Of a stretch of DNA of 64,000 bases, positions 19,701 through 29,418 are shown in pieces. Below the pieces are notes generated by a model that saw only the letters and a program-made list of their open reading frames with translations, ran no database searches and was not told where the DNA came from. Each line of letters starts with the position of its first letter. The first letter of the stretch is position 1. The stretch comes from Lutraria lutraria (lineage: Eukaryota > Mollusca > Bivalvia > Venerida > Mactridae), in contig OZ026840.1 of NCBI GenBank assembly GCA_964023205.1, positions 33,893,336 to 33,957,335 on the forward strand, given 5' to 3'. A program made the position numbers and the translations under genes.

Positions 19701-21633
19701 CTGGGTCACCAGGTCAAATCTTTGGTAAAATCTTGTAAAAGCTCTAAATGTCATGGTTTTAATTGGATCTTTGCCAAACCTTGTCAGATTGTTTGTCTTA
19801 ATGATATTCAGGATAAGTTCAAATATGGGTCACCTAGGGTCAAAAACCACGTCACACAAGGTCAAATCTTAGGAAAACCTTATTAACACTGTAGATGTCA
19901 AATTTTGATCGTATCTTCACCAAACCTAGTCAGAATGTTTGTCTTAATGATATGTAAGACAAATTCGAACATAGGTCGTCTGGGGTCAAAAACTAGGTCA
20001 CGAGGTCAAATCTTACGAAAACCTTGTCTATGCTGTAGTTTTTATGGTTTTGATTTGATCTTCACCAAATTTTGTCAGAATGTTTGTCTTATTTATATGT
20101 AGGACAAGTTCTAACATGGGTAATCTAGGGTAAAAAACTAGGTCACCGGTTCAAAACAATGTTTTAATGAGTGAACAGTGATTGTCATGTGAGCGATATA
20201 GGGCCATCTGGGCCCTCTTGTATATATTTCAGCCAGTTGCCATCGAAGACAGACGTGTGGAAGTTGTTGATACTCCAGGCTTATTTGATACCGTGAATGA
20301 TCATAGACATCAGAATGTTCTCAAGGAACTTATTAAAGTTTCATTACTCACTACACCTGGTTTCCATGTCATTGCTCTTGTTCTAAGACCTGATAGAATT
20401 ACAAAAGAGATACAGCAGGTATTTGAAGTATTCTATAAATGGTTCGGTGGAGGGATAGAAAAGTTTGCATGTTTAATTCTTACTCACATGGACAGTGAAG
20501 AAAAAAAGTGTGCTTATTTAAAAAGTAACAATAAACACCTATCCGAACTATTGACAAAATGCAAACACAGGGTCGCCTGCTTTGATAATGAAGGATCGGA
20601 AGAACTTAAATCTTTACAATTGCAAAACTTTATGGAACTTGCTTGTAAAATGGACGACGACAACAATGGCAACTGTTTCAGCAACGCAACATATCAAATA
20701 ATAATGAGATATGCCTACGCAAAGGAAAGAGGTAATACACCTATTTCAAATGATTCAATAAGATTAATCCTATCAGCCTGTCAATCATATCCAGATTCAT
20801 ATATTCGGGAAATAGCAGATGCATTGGGGACTGTTATTAATGAAGATCAAGACAGCAGCAGTGAAAAAAGTGCGCCTGTGGTATCAGGGAATCTTATTAT
20901 ATACAATGAAAACAATGAGCGCATACCAAATAAAACGCCTGAAGTTGAACAAAAAGAAAAATGTATGAATAGGTCAACACGTACTACGTCATTGTGTTAC
21001 ACTGATGAAGTTGATGGACGGAGCGAACGACCGGCATCGGTACCTGTTGTCAGTGACACATCGCCTCCAGTTAATGCTTCAAATCAATCTAAACAATATG
21101 CAACTGTTAGAATGCATTCATCTAAACATAAAAGTGTATGTTTAGATGTGGACGACACGGCCCTCAGAAATTCTAGGGTAACGTATGGAAGTGACCCAGA
21201 AAGAAAATCTGACAGTGATAATGGTGAAGATCGATTTCAAGATTATACGACTGATAGAATGCATTCATCTAAAGATACCACAAGAAGAAAAGGAAGACAT
21301 ATTGACCTGAAAACTGTTCGTGTAGATGTGTCGTCTGTAGACGACACGGCTTCCAGAAATACGGGGGTAACGTATGGAAGTGATACACAAAGAACATCTT
21401 ACAGTGATAATGACAATTATCACAGATCACGTGATAGTAATGTCCCTTTCAATAATTCTAGACCTTCTGCAAGTGATCACGTCGATATTACTCATCATCC
21501 TGATCAATTTGAAGAATTCAGAAGAAATGCAAACGACGATCCGGGCTTAGTTACTAAATTTATTGAAGACATTAAAGCTGGACTCCGAAGGGCTTGCAAT
21601 AAGATAAAAAATGTCAAATGTACCGTAATTTAG
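10773..21633 (+). CDS. GIMAP/AIG1-type GTPase, copy A (3 exons)
   Basis: Predicted exons are 10773-10812, 15670-15803 and 20233-21633 (1575 nt, 524 residues). Exon 2 carries G1 (GRTGHGKSST, residues 22-31) and TKTC (residues 51-54). Exon 3 carries G3 (DTPG, 71-74), the GIMAP-specific box (LVLRPDRITKEI...KWFG, about 108-129), G4-like THMD (142-145) and RVACFDNEG (171-179). A hydrophilic tail of about 300 residues follows, with two related units (about 347-391 and 396-451). It ends in a basic helix and CTVI, a CaaX-type prenylation signal, so membrane attachment is likely. Splice sites are GTAATT/TAG (phase 1) and GTAAGG/CAG (phase 0). GIMAPs are immune-cell and stress-linked GTPases in vertebrates and plants; the role in this animal is inferred only. 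Exon 1 is predicted from phase and conservation; exons 2 and 3 are secure. Confidence 0.8.
11445..12800. other. Segment present in duplicon A only
   Basis: Alignment with duplicon B breaks at TTTGACTTTGACTTG and resumes at CTACTACAACATTTAC. So about 1.35 kb here has no counterpart in B, which has different sequence (47564-48170) at the site. It is AT-rich, with no recognisable gene and no clear terminal repeats. It could be an old insertion here or a deletion in B. Confidence 0.45.
13108..13230. repeat. Block inverted relative to duplicon B, centred on a 36-bp palindrome
   Basis: This block reads as the reverse complement of 48171-48290, while sequence on both sides is collinear in the two duplicons. 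At its centre is CAAGGACCTATACATACATG... (13171-13206), a 36-base near-perfect palindrome flanked by direct repeats GAGTAAT (13164-13170 and 13207-13213). Short inverted repeats (CTTTTAAATGTTCT near 13045 and its complement near 13107) flank the block and could have mediated inversion. Confidence 0.65.
13348..13609. repeat. Tandem duplication of about 200 bp
   Basis: A segment of about 63 bases (CGACATCCGGTTGAAAATTT ... AATGACGAACGCA) recurs from 13547 with a few substitutions. It brackets a 135-base core. Duplicon B holds one copy only (about 48669-48742), so either A gained a unit or B lost one. Confidence 0.6.
15930..16310. repeat. TTCATGAA-type degenerate repeat array
   Basis: There are many copies of GTTCATGAA / TTCATGAAC / GATGAACAATTCATGAAA in both orientations. 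The palindromic core TTCATGAA dominates. The array begins about 130 bases after the P-loop exon of GIMAP gene A. The same array in copy B (51085-51510) is longer by several units, as expected of an unstable simple repeat. Confidence 0.65.
18765..18855 (+). promoter_or_regulatory. Second promoter block and leader exon inside intron 2 (copy A)
   Basis: CRE TGACGTCA (18765-18772) is followed by ATG at 18819 and a 37-nt open frame, MSVFRRKRACFD plus one base, ending at a GTAATA donor (18856). It is a clear relative of the leader exon at 10773-10812, differing by exactly one codon in length. It ends in phase 1, but the next exon downstream (20233) starts in phase 0. Splicing directly to it would shift the frame to an early stop. 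It is probably a relic of a second tandem gene whose P-loop exon was lost, or the start of a non-coding isoform. Confidence 0.55.
18948..20220 (+). mobile_element. Tandem-core repeat with hairpin ends, abutting the main GIMAP exon
   Basis: The left end is a hairpin (AGCTCACATGTCACAAAGTG...GAGCT) followed by CGTCCGGCGTCGTGCGTCG-type repeats. About eight 140-base GGTCAC units make up the core. The right end is GTGAGCGATATAGGGCCATC, then GGGCCCTCTTG. Only 12 bases separate it from the main GIMAP exon, so its pyrimidine-rich end lies in the splice acceptor region. It is also present in B (54052-55315), so it predates the duplication. The superfamily is unclear. Confidence 0.75.
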
Positions 21634-22093
21634 GGAGAATATCTTTTTTCAAACATTTGTATGTGTTTATAAACAACATTTATAAAGTTACTGGATGTTG
21701 AACATAATATACTTTCGTATATCCGGAAAATATTTTCTATCCCATATGTAATTTAAAAACTCTTAACTACATTTTCATAAACATTTTACTGGGTCTCGGC
21801 ACACAGTACGAGAGAGCGTTTGTTTGTGCTAGTTTTCATGTTTAAAGCACTTAATTGTATATATCGAACGTCAAAGTCGTCTTGCGTTTGGTGCGATGAG
21901 AGCAGCTGTTTTGTGTCTAGTGATTTTGGTTAACCTAAGATTAAACCATTTTATTGCAGAATGTTAAACTACTTAAAACTACTAGCTGTAATATAATTGT
22001 ATAAATCCACCTTTAATTTTTATCTAGAATTATCAAGGGAATAGAACATAATGCGGATCGGTATGTAATAATTAAGTACAATGTAGTTGTATC

Positions 22094-22099
22094 AATAAA
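22094..22099 (+). terminator. Candidate poly(A) signal of GIMAP gene A
   Basis: AATAAA lies about 460 bases after the stop codon, and the same hexamer is kept in duplicon B (57189-57194). No GU-rich element was pinned down. It is a likely but unproven end signal. Confidence 0.35.
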
Positions 22100-22336
22100 A
22101 CGGTGATATCAGTTTTAGGATAGATTTGTCACATCTTTATCCAAATGTATAAAGTAGCCTATTTAGATTAGATAAGATGTATGTAACCGAAGGACTTGAA
22201 CCGCTGTATAATTATATTACTTGAAAGACCGCTGAAGCTGCATAAATTTATAACCAGATCACGTATTCAATATACAATGTACATCTTAAGCTTTTTCTTT
22301 AAAAAAAGACCTCGGATTTAATGTATATCTATTTTT

Positions 22337-23087
22337 AGCTCACCAGAGCACGAAGTGCTCAAGTTGAGCTATTGTAATCGTGTGTTGTCCGTCATCTGTG
22401 CTAGCGTGCGTCTGTGCGTCAGTGCGTCAACAATTCCTTTAAACAACATCTCCTTCTTAAGCAGTGGACCAATTTCAACGAAATTTTACAGGGATGTTCC
22501 TTGCATGTAGCTCTACCAAAGTTGTTAAAAATATTGATGTAATTAAAAATTCTGGTTGCCGTGTCAACCAATAGGAAAAACTTGTCCAAAACAACTTGGC
22601 ATAGAGCTTCTAATTATATTTGGTGTCTAGCATTGTCTAGTGGACCTCTACTGAGTTTCTTCAAATTATGGCCCTGGAGTCAAAATTGGCTCCGCTCCGG
22701 GGGTAACTTAATTTTACATAGACTTATATAGGGAAATTTTAAAAATCTTCTTGTCAGAAACTACAAGACCTTAGATATTTGGTATGTAGCATTGTCTAAT
22801 GGACCTCTACAAAGTTTGTTCAAATTATTGCCCTTGGGTCAAATTTGGCTCCGCCCCGGGGGTAACATGATTTTACATACATAGGCTCATTTACGAAGAT
22901 TTTAAAAATCTCCCTATCGTACCTCAAGTCCTTAAGCTATGATATTTGGTGGGAAGCATTGTCTGGTGGACCTCTACCAAATTTGTTCAAATCCTGGCCC
23001 CGGGTCAAAATTGACTGCCCCTGGGGTTAATTGATTCTACAATTAGTTTTTTCTGGTGAGCGATATAGGGCCATCATGGCCCTCTTG
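22337..23087 (+). mobile_element. Hairpin-ended repeat, GACCTCTAC-core type (copy A)
   Basis: It starts with the hairpin AGCTCACCAGAGCACGAAGTG...GAGCT. It contains about three core units (CATTGTCTAGTGGACCTCTAC ... TTGTTCAAAT ... GGCTCCGCCCCGGGGGTAAC). It ends CTGGTGAGCGATATAGGGCC ... GGCCCTCTTG. The right terminus matches that of the GGTCAC-core repeats, although the core is different. It lies about 700 bases downstream of the GIMAP stop. Its duplicon-B counterpart is 57430-58147. Confidence 0.7.
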
Positions 23088-23773
23088 TTTCCTTAGGTTT
23101 AAGGATAAAACATCTCAAGATGTATATTGAATACGGGCCCTGGTTTTCAACTTTCTGGTAATTAGGTTTGGGCAGGTCCTCGGTCGGGCTGACATCAACT
23201 TTAAACCTTTGGCTTCCGTTCGACAACTGTAGTTTAGACTGACCTTTTTACGGAGACCTAGCTTGGCATTTTTTATTCGGGATCAAAGTCACATTCAGAA
23301 AAATGGTATTTAAAAAATGTTTTGAAAACTTATGGTTTTAGTATTATTGAAGTTGTCGTGTTTCTTGTCTTCTTATATACATGTACATTCTATAATTCAT
23401 ATTTTGTTACATTGATGTTTTGCCAATAGATTATTGTTCGGGCACTTTGTTCACGTGTGAGCTTGTTTTCGTGATATTTTGTTATAAGGCATATGCCTAC
23501 AGACTGGGCTTCGCATTTTGAATGGTCGTTGTGATGAAGAAAAATCCAACGGCATTAACACATAAATACAATGTATATTGTTAATCGAGATGGTAGTGTA
23601 GTCGATTATGTAATTAAAAATTGTTAATCAACCCCTGTTGTATTAATATATAAAATTCTGATGTATTGGTCAGTCAATTGATTAGTAAACCAGTATAAGC
23701 TCCAGCACCTTTTGATAAGGGCAAGTAATAGGCGAATCCCCACTTTGTTCTTGAGAACAGTGACCTAACCAAG

Positions 23774-23914
23774 ATGTGTGAAGAACATTTTGTCGGACAT
23801 TTTGGACCTACAGAAAAGGAAAAAGAACATCATCTATATAAATGCATGTTTAAACAAGCACGTGATTTGGCAAGAGAACAGAACAAAGTTGAAACAAATA
23901 AGCACGGAGAGTAG
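23774..23914 (+). CDS. Unrecognised 46-residue small ORF (copy A)
   Basis: ATG to TAG encodes 46 residues beginning MCEEHFVGHFGPTEKEKE and rich in K, E and H, with CMFKQARDLAREQNK in the second half. The frame is intact in duplicon B (58853-58993), with one replacement (E to K) and at least one silent change. It could be an isolated exon, a small protein or a chance frame in a young duplicate. No family is recognised. Confidence 0.25.
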   Translation: MCEEHFVGHFGPTEKEKEHHLYKCMFKQARDLAREQNKVETNKHGE

Positions 23915-24143
23915 AATAAAAAAATGACATATCAACAACTATCTTCTTCTCTCACAGTCAGTGTAAAAGTTACATTATTTCTCATTTAAAAGAACTCTTT
24001 ACAATAGATTCACATTTTTTTAGAATTTTACTGTCATGGTCATTCATAAAATTGTAAAAATGGTTTAACAAAATAACAAACATCCTAACGATAGATAACG
24101 ATCGCACGTGCACATGTAAACAAAAGGATAAATATCCTCCCTG

Positions 24144-24341
24144 TCATCTCATTTTAAATTGCTTATATTCTTCTAACAAACTGTTTCTATCAATTAAGCC
24201 TAACCACCCTTCTTTAAAACAAGAAGTAAGTCCACCTTTAAACGCAAATGGAAAAGACTTAGCCTTTATAAACAAAGAGTCAGTAATACTAAACATTTCT
24301 GAAAATTCAAAGTCATTTAAAATTGTTTTATCTGTACCCAC
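24144..24341 (-). pseudogene. Possible LINE polymerase C-terminal fragment
   Basis: An open minus-strand frame encodes a segment ending FKEGWLGLIDRNSLLEEYKQF. It resembles the W...L..Y..FK pattern after the thumb of invertebrate LINE polymerases. Duplicon B (about 59290-59440) keeps most of the residues, but its downstream part is replaced by a (TA) run. This rests on pattern memory only. Confidence 0.25.
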
Positions 24342-25854
24342 CAGTTTGCACTCCCTATCTGATAAAATACGATTTCAATTTTAACAACACGTACTTTTTT
24401 ATGAGATGAATTTACTTGTAAATTCTTCTCATATAGCGGTCACGCAGACTATGAATTTCAACACTGCACTGCTCTGTACAGTAATCTTAGGTAGCGCTTC
24501 GTACTACATTTTTTCGGTCTTTATCGCTACAGACTCGCTAACAGAGCGATAATGCATGCAGTACAAGCACTCATTCACACACAGTCAGTTAAGTAAATAC
24601 CATCGTTGCGGTAATCGATTTTCTATTTTAGGACCCATTTCTAAAGGCTATCATTTTGCTTATAAATACGTCCTGAATTGGTTTAATATATCAATGATTT
24701 GAGTATCATGATACTATCATCTCCATCCTGGATTAAATGAATAATCCTCTAAATATTCAGATTAGTACTCGGTTTTCCCAATTCAGTCTATAAATTGCGC
24801 TTTAACTTGACTGTTCGCAAAGGACTAGAAAGAAATTTAGACGAAATTTAATACAATGTAATTAATTGCCTTTGCGCGGGAAATAAATTTTGTCCGAAGG
24901 ATTGAAATTTGTAAAATGTATGCCACCGCTGTCAAACAAATGGGATGCTGGATTATTTTCGTTTATTTATCACCAAAAGTGAATGCCAAATTATTATTTT
25001 CTTGTCAAATGGTGCGTTCTTGATTCAAGATTTGACGAATCAGTTTCAAATCATGAGTTGTAGTGTCTAAGGTATACACCCATTGAATAATTCGTCGGTT
25101 GTATGTGATTGCAACGTTGATATTCTTTCGATAAACGCCGATGTAGGTATAAAAACACGTACGAACGATATAAAGAATATACTGTAGCTAACAGCGGTCC
25201 GAGTGATCGAGACGTTCTTTTTGCAAGTTGAAGGGCTTGCTGCTCCAGTTCAGAACAAAATATTCGTATATATAACATTAAATGTTGCATAAGAAAAAAA
25301 TTCCTGCGTAGTATAAGACCATCGTTTAAAAACGTTTTTAATTGGTATATCACGGCCTTGATGGACATAGGTAAATAAAACTACCTGGTGAACACAATTG
25401 ATGTATATTTTCGTGATTTCTAGACCCAGGAGTTCTTTGATACTAGTATTAAGGATATGTTAAAAGGCCTTGATTATTCATGTGGTGAAATAATTCTTTT
25501 TCAACAGCCAACATGATCCTTGTACTTTAATAATTATTTGATTGAATAAACAGTAGCCTTCAGTACTAGGTCCTCGTTTTGGACAGAATTATTGATACAG
25601 TTTTACATTTTGTATCAACTCAGAGATATCCTTGCATCACAAAATTCATCATATTTCAGGCCTTCAGGCTTTTGATTATAATTATGTAACAAAACATTCA
25701 TTGTAAATCACCGTTACACACCCCATCCGTTTCCTGTGAAACATAAATATGTACGAAATGTATTGCTCAAACGTAAGTTTATACGTCTATCACTGTTTAA
25801 AATCATTATATAGTGTACATAACAATGTAATTTACATGTTATAATCATTGAATT

Positions 25855-26040
25855 GTTATACATCTCGTCCGTTTCCTGTGAGTGTCTTTACACAGTTCAT
25901 GTACTAGGCTCGGTAGTTTGGATGGGGACACTGAATAGGAATACCTGGAATATCGAAAGGCAAAGCCGGAATTCGAACCTACAACCTTGTGTTTAGTAGT
26001 CCAGTGCCGTACCACTAGACCACCGATCAACCTCGCCTAC
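25855..26040 (-). mobile_element. tRNA-derived SINE (copy A)
   Basis: On the minus strand, TGGTCTAGTGGTA (box A-like) is followed about 35 bases later by GGTTCGAATTCC (box B-like). A shared body follows (GGCTTTGCCTTTCGATATTCC, then CAGTGTCCCCATCC). This head structure marks an RNA polymerase III-transcribed SINE derived from a tRNA. The counterpart in duplicon B is 62071-62260. Confidence 0.75.
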
Positions 26041-26340
26041 CACAAGCCAACAGAATAGTAAAAACAAAGTCTAAGAAAGAATTATGCGATTTTAGCCTTT
26101 TCACAGCCTTTTAATATGATTTCCTACATACATTGTCCATCAAACTCTACATTTACAGAGGCACTATGAAAATCATGATTTTTACAAATGGTTTCAGCAT
26201 TGTCGTTGAAACAATTAAATATAACATGAAGATAAGATAAATGCTGCCAAAATAATTCAATGGAAAGGGCTTTGCGTCTTAGGATTGTCCTTTTTTTAAA
26301 TATTCCAAAGAGTTCGTCAAGATTATAACTACTTGTGTTT

Positions 26341-27299
26341 CATTTCTTTTTTTTGTTTTTGCGTACGAATATCGGAATGGTTCTATTTCAAATTTATAAA
26401 GTTTAATAGAATGCTAGTTGTAAACAGTATTGTTACAGTGAATTAAATAGATTATCGTCTCACTGCAATGTCCAAAATAACACAAAATGTAAACACACTA
26501 AACCCAAAATAATATTAAGCTGATATCTCAAGGTTAAATTCTTATCCTACCGACTTTAAAGAAACGGTAAGAGTTTGTACAGCCTCGGGAGCTATAGCAA
26601 TACAAATCAATCTCGATGTTTTAAAGAAGAAAGATTGACAGTATAATTGAAAACTATCATTAGTCTCCATTTTAAATAATGCATGTGTGTTCTTATTTTC
26701 AAGAAAATGAAGATCAATTATCTAAGGTAACAAAACCGAGAGAAATCCTCATTAAACCAAGTACACACATTTCCGTTCAATAAAAGTAGCCACAATTTGA
26801 AGTGTTTCTACATCTCAATGTCTTTTTTTTCCACATAATAAACGTCGTAGCATTTAAATTTATGAAATCAGCAAAAGCATTTCCACTTCAAATTTAAGAA
26901 GAATTGCTTTCCGACGAAATCCATATTGCCATAATAAAAAATCATTTCCGGTTCATAATGAATAACATGTGTTTGTTATATAAACGTATGATTTACTTTT
27001 CTTCATTATATTCAATTATTTGACAAACAGTCAGTAGATGAAGAATGATCTAGCAAATCTGTACTAAAGTCTTAAGAGACGGAACGATTAATCAAAACAG
27101 AGTAGACAGGGTATCTGTACCTCATATATTGTTTGTATGAATATTTAAATCCTCATGCGGTGTGTAATTATATATATATTTATATTCAATCATTTATCCA
27201 TATCCTACTTTTTACTGTAATATTAATTAGGAGCGGGTAAAATAATTCTCCATGCTCATACCAAAATAGTTTAAGCATTACAAACAATAAAAACCTGTG
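26341..27299. other. No gene recognised
   Basis: AT-rich sequence with poly-T and poly-A runs and short frames only. No repeat with clear ends was seen. Homology to duplicon B may continue through here, but B runs off the window. Confidence 0.4.
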
Positions 27300-27660
27300 T
27301 GAATCATTTATGGTTTTAGATCACATGTATTATAGGAACTGTACACATGGTGTGGTGATGAGATCATGTTTTCCTGAAATATTGAGTTGCAGCGGCCAAT
27401 GTCCAGAGGTTTCTGCACCGTATTTGTAACCCGACAATCGTTGTTCGATTCCAGGTCGCGACAGGTCATACCCTTCCATGAAAATTTTGATTTCCTCCAC
27501 ATGCGGTGAAGTTTCCAGTTCCTTGTGGAAGGGTAATTTAGTACTAGCTAGAATGCCATCCAGGAAAACTTGATAAGTAAATCGGCCGCCGTATATATAT
27601 AACTGAAAAATCGTTGAAAACGGCGTTAAACCCAAATGAATAAAGAATTGAATACTGAAG
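27300..27660 (-). mobile_element. Dispersed SINE-like repeat
   Basis: On the minus strand it reads TTTGGGTTTAACGCCGTTTTC, then a TATA-rich spacer, ACGGCGGCC, CTTCCACAAGGAACTGGAAAC and CATGTGGAGGAAATC, and later GACCTGGAATCGAACAAC (box B-like). The GGGTTTAACGCCGTTTTCAA motif is one I know from widespread molluscan repeats. Open frames across it are by-products. Exact ends are uncertain. Confidence 0.5.
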
Positions 27661-28711
27661 TCAGCTGGTATACTTAATATCTACTAATCACGCACGAGGA
27701 ACATGTTCATCAATTCAGACCAACAGTAAAACCGTATAATGGTATTATAGAAACCACAACATCCGCAGTGTTTAGCAATGTTAAGGTAGTTTGACACTTT
27801 AAATTTATATTCGGGGGATCAACAAGAGCAGATACGATCATTCATATGAATTCTGTTACTACAACCTTCTTAGTTACATCTCATCGGAGGATTTTTAGAG
27901 CAGCCCAATTTTTGGCAGCACTTACAGGGTAACCATTCGACCGTAGTTATGTTGTCTGTAGTCATTCTATAACAGTTCCAGTATAATGATAATACAAAAA
28001 ATAAAATGTTAACAAATTTCTAGTTAATTAAATTCAAACATAGCTTATATACTCAGCAAAAATGATTATTGCGACCATTTCATCACGTAGAATGTAGAGG
28101 AAATATTAGAATCCAGTCCTAAAAGCTAGTCATTATGGTGAAGTGTTTTCATAGTGAATCGACACTATTGAGAGTTTGTTGTATGTGTATTAGATTAGTT
28201 TTTTAATACGATTTATTAAACACAAACGTTGCTCTTTCACTAAATATAAAAATTGTTATCTCTGTCACATTAGTGAATAATGCTACCGTATTCAGTAATG
28301 TGATATGTGTATAAACTTCACAACTCATTCCTCGCTTAGTCTTTCTGTAAGAACTACTACGGATAAGTAACTTTAATTTCTTAATATTTATATTTTAAGG
28401 ATTTGATTTTCAGTTGGAGTTGAGTATACAATTAAGAAAATGAACGAATTCTATGATCCCAATAGATATCAAGGATCGTATTGGTTTACGAGAGTCTAGT
28501 CACTCATTAGTGTAAAACTACCTTGATAAGCCTTACAAAGCATCTTCATTGATAGGTTCTACCTATATAATTCCACGCTAGCTTTCTTTCAAATCAGATT
28601 CACGCATTCAGCCGCTCTTTGATATTTTGAAGTGGAGTATAATGTAAATAAAACAGAACACTTACGATTTAACATTTTAACTTTAAAACAGTAAAACAAC
28701 TGTGCTTCAAA
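27661..28711. other. Upstream region of the lectin gene, no feature resolved
   Basis: AT-rich, with no open frame of note. It should contain the promoter of the lectin-like gene at 28712. A TATA-like AGTATAATG lies near 28637, but nothing decisive is seen. Confidence 0.35.
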
Positions 28712-29418
28712 ATGAGACATTTATTTGTTCTGTGTGTGATATTTTGTGGCGTATCTTACTCATTGACATCGGAAAGTAACGGAACATACGGTGAAACTAT
28801 TGATGGAGTTGGACTTTAAAACTTGGAAGAAGACTTCACAAACCAATGTTGACACTTGTTGGTATGGCAATAAAGAACCTACATAAATGTGGAGAGTGGG
28901 CTCCATGGTCCTTATGCAGTACTTTAAAACGGGGGTATTTTGGAAGTCAAACACGCAGCAGATCTTGCACAAAACTTGATGTCTATGATGAGAAAGCCAA
29001 AACAACGGAACAGGATAATAGACTTTGCGAAGGTCAGTGTCCAGTTAGTTACAACATAACAAACAATGGATTCTGTATGAAACTGAATACAACTAGAGTA
29101 TCAAATGATGAGGCCGTGAAACAATGCAAGCTTGAAGGAAGTTATCTAATTAATATAGACTCTCAAAAAAAGCTCGATGATGTCAAGTCTGTAATCACTG
29201 GTTATTCCGCTAATATACATATTGATGGTCGACGTAAAGATGTGTCATCACCTTGGAAATACAATTATGGTTCTCAGATTGCGTTTTTTTTTACATGGTA
29301 CAGTGGGCACCCACAGAATAAAGCGGATAACTTGTGTCTGGCGTTAAATTATGTGAAGCTTTGGCATTACGACCATAAGTGTTCCGTTTCATATGCATTC
29401 GTGTGTGAAGTCATATAA
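28712..29418 (+). pseudogene. Secreted TSP1 + C-type lectin gene, frame broken
   Basis: ATG 28712 starts a good signal peptide (MRHLFVLCVIFCGVSYSLTS), but this frame stops at 28817-28819. A second frame (from 28846, open back to about 28795) encodes a thrombospondin type 1 domain: CGEWAPWSLC, then SQTRSRSC, then LCEGQC, with the WxxW motif. A C-type lectin-like domain follows (FCMKLN..., WYSGHPQNKADNLC, CSVSYAFVCEV). The lectin EPN/QPD calcium-sugar motif is replaced by HPQ, so sugar binding is doubtful. The two parts differ by a single frame within a 25-base overlap. This points to an indel mutation, a sequencing error, or an unseen micro-intron. The role, if functional, would be a secreted recognition protein. 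Confidence 0.65.

Larger units (their letters stand above)
15804..20232 (+). other. Intron 2 of GIMAP gene A
   Basis: The intron has a donor GTAAGG at 15804 and an acceptor TATATATTTCAG ending at 20232, both phase 0. It holds the TTCATGAA array, a second promoter/leader block (18765-18855) and a tandem-core repeat (18948-20220) that stops 12 bases before the main exon. The stretch 16320-18540 is nearly identical in duplicon B but holds only short frames without recognisable motifs. Confidence 0.7.
8274..26340 (+). repeat. Segmental duplication, copy A
   Basis: Sequence from CGACCGGCATCC at 8274 onward is repeated in direct orientation from 44489. Homologous landmarks are the GIMAP relic, hAT-like MITE, promoter block, P-loop exon, main exon and tRNA-derived SINE. 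They keep nearly constant offsets (36.2 kb at the left end, 35.1 kb around the GIMAP exons, 36.2 kb near 26000), and the changes come from indels. Divergence looks low (about 1-2 percent) from 14.6 to 23 kb and higher to the left. The right limit is set by the window end in copy B. Confidence 0.9.

Noticed and set aside
18819..20300. An alternative GIMAP isoform starting at the intron-2 leader exon and spliced straight to the main exon
   Set aside because: The leader ends in phase 1 and the main exon starts in phase 0; the joined frame reaches a stop within about 13 codons.
24408..24680. A possible small membrane protein (81-residue frame in duplicon B, 59502-59747)
   Set aside because: The matching frame in duplicon A is interrupted by a stop after SLTER, and no family, signal or partner exon supports it.
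28760..29005. Minus-strand frame opposite the TSP1 domain
   Set aside because: It is an antisense shadow of the TSP1 coding sequence with no features of its own.
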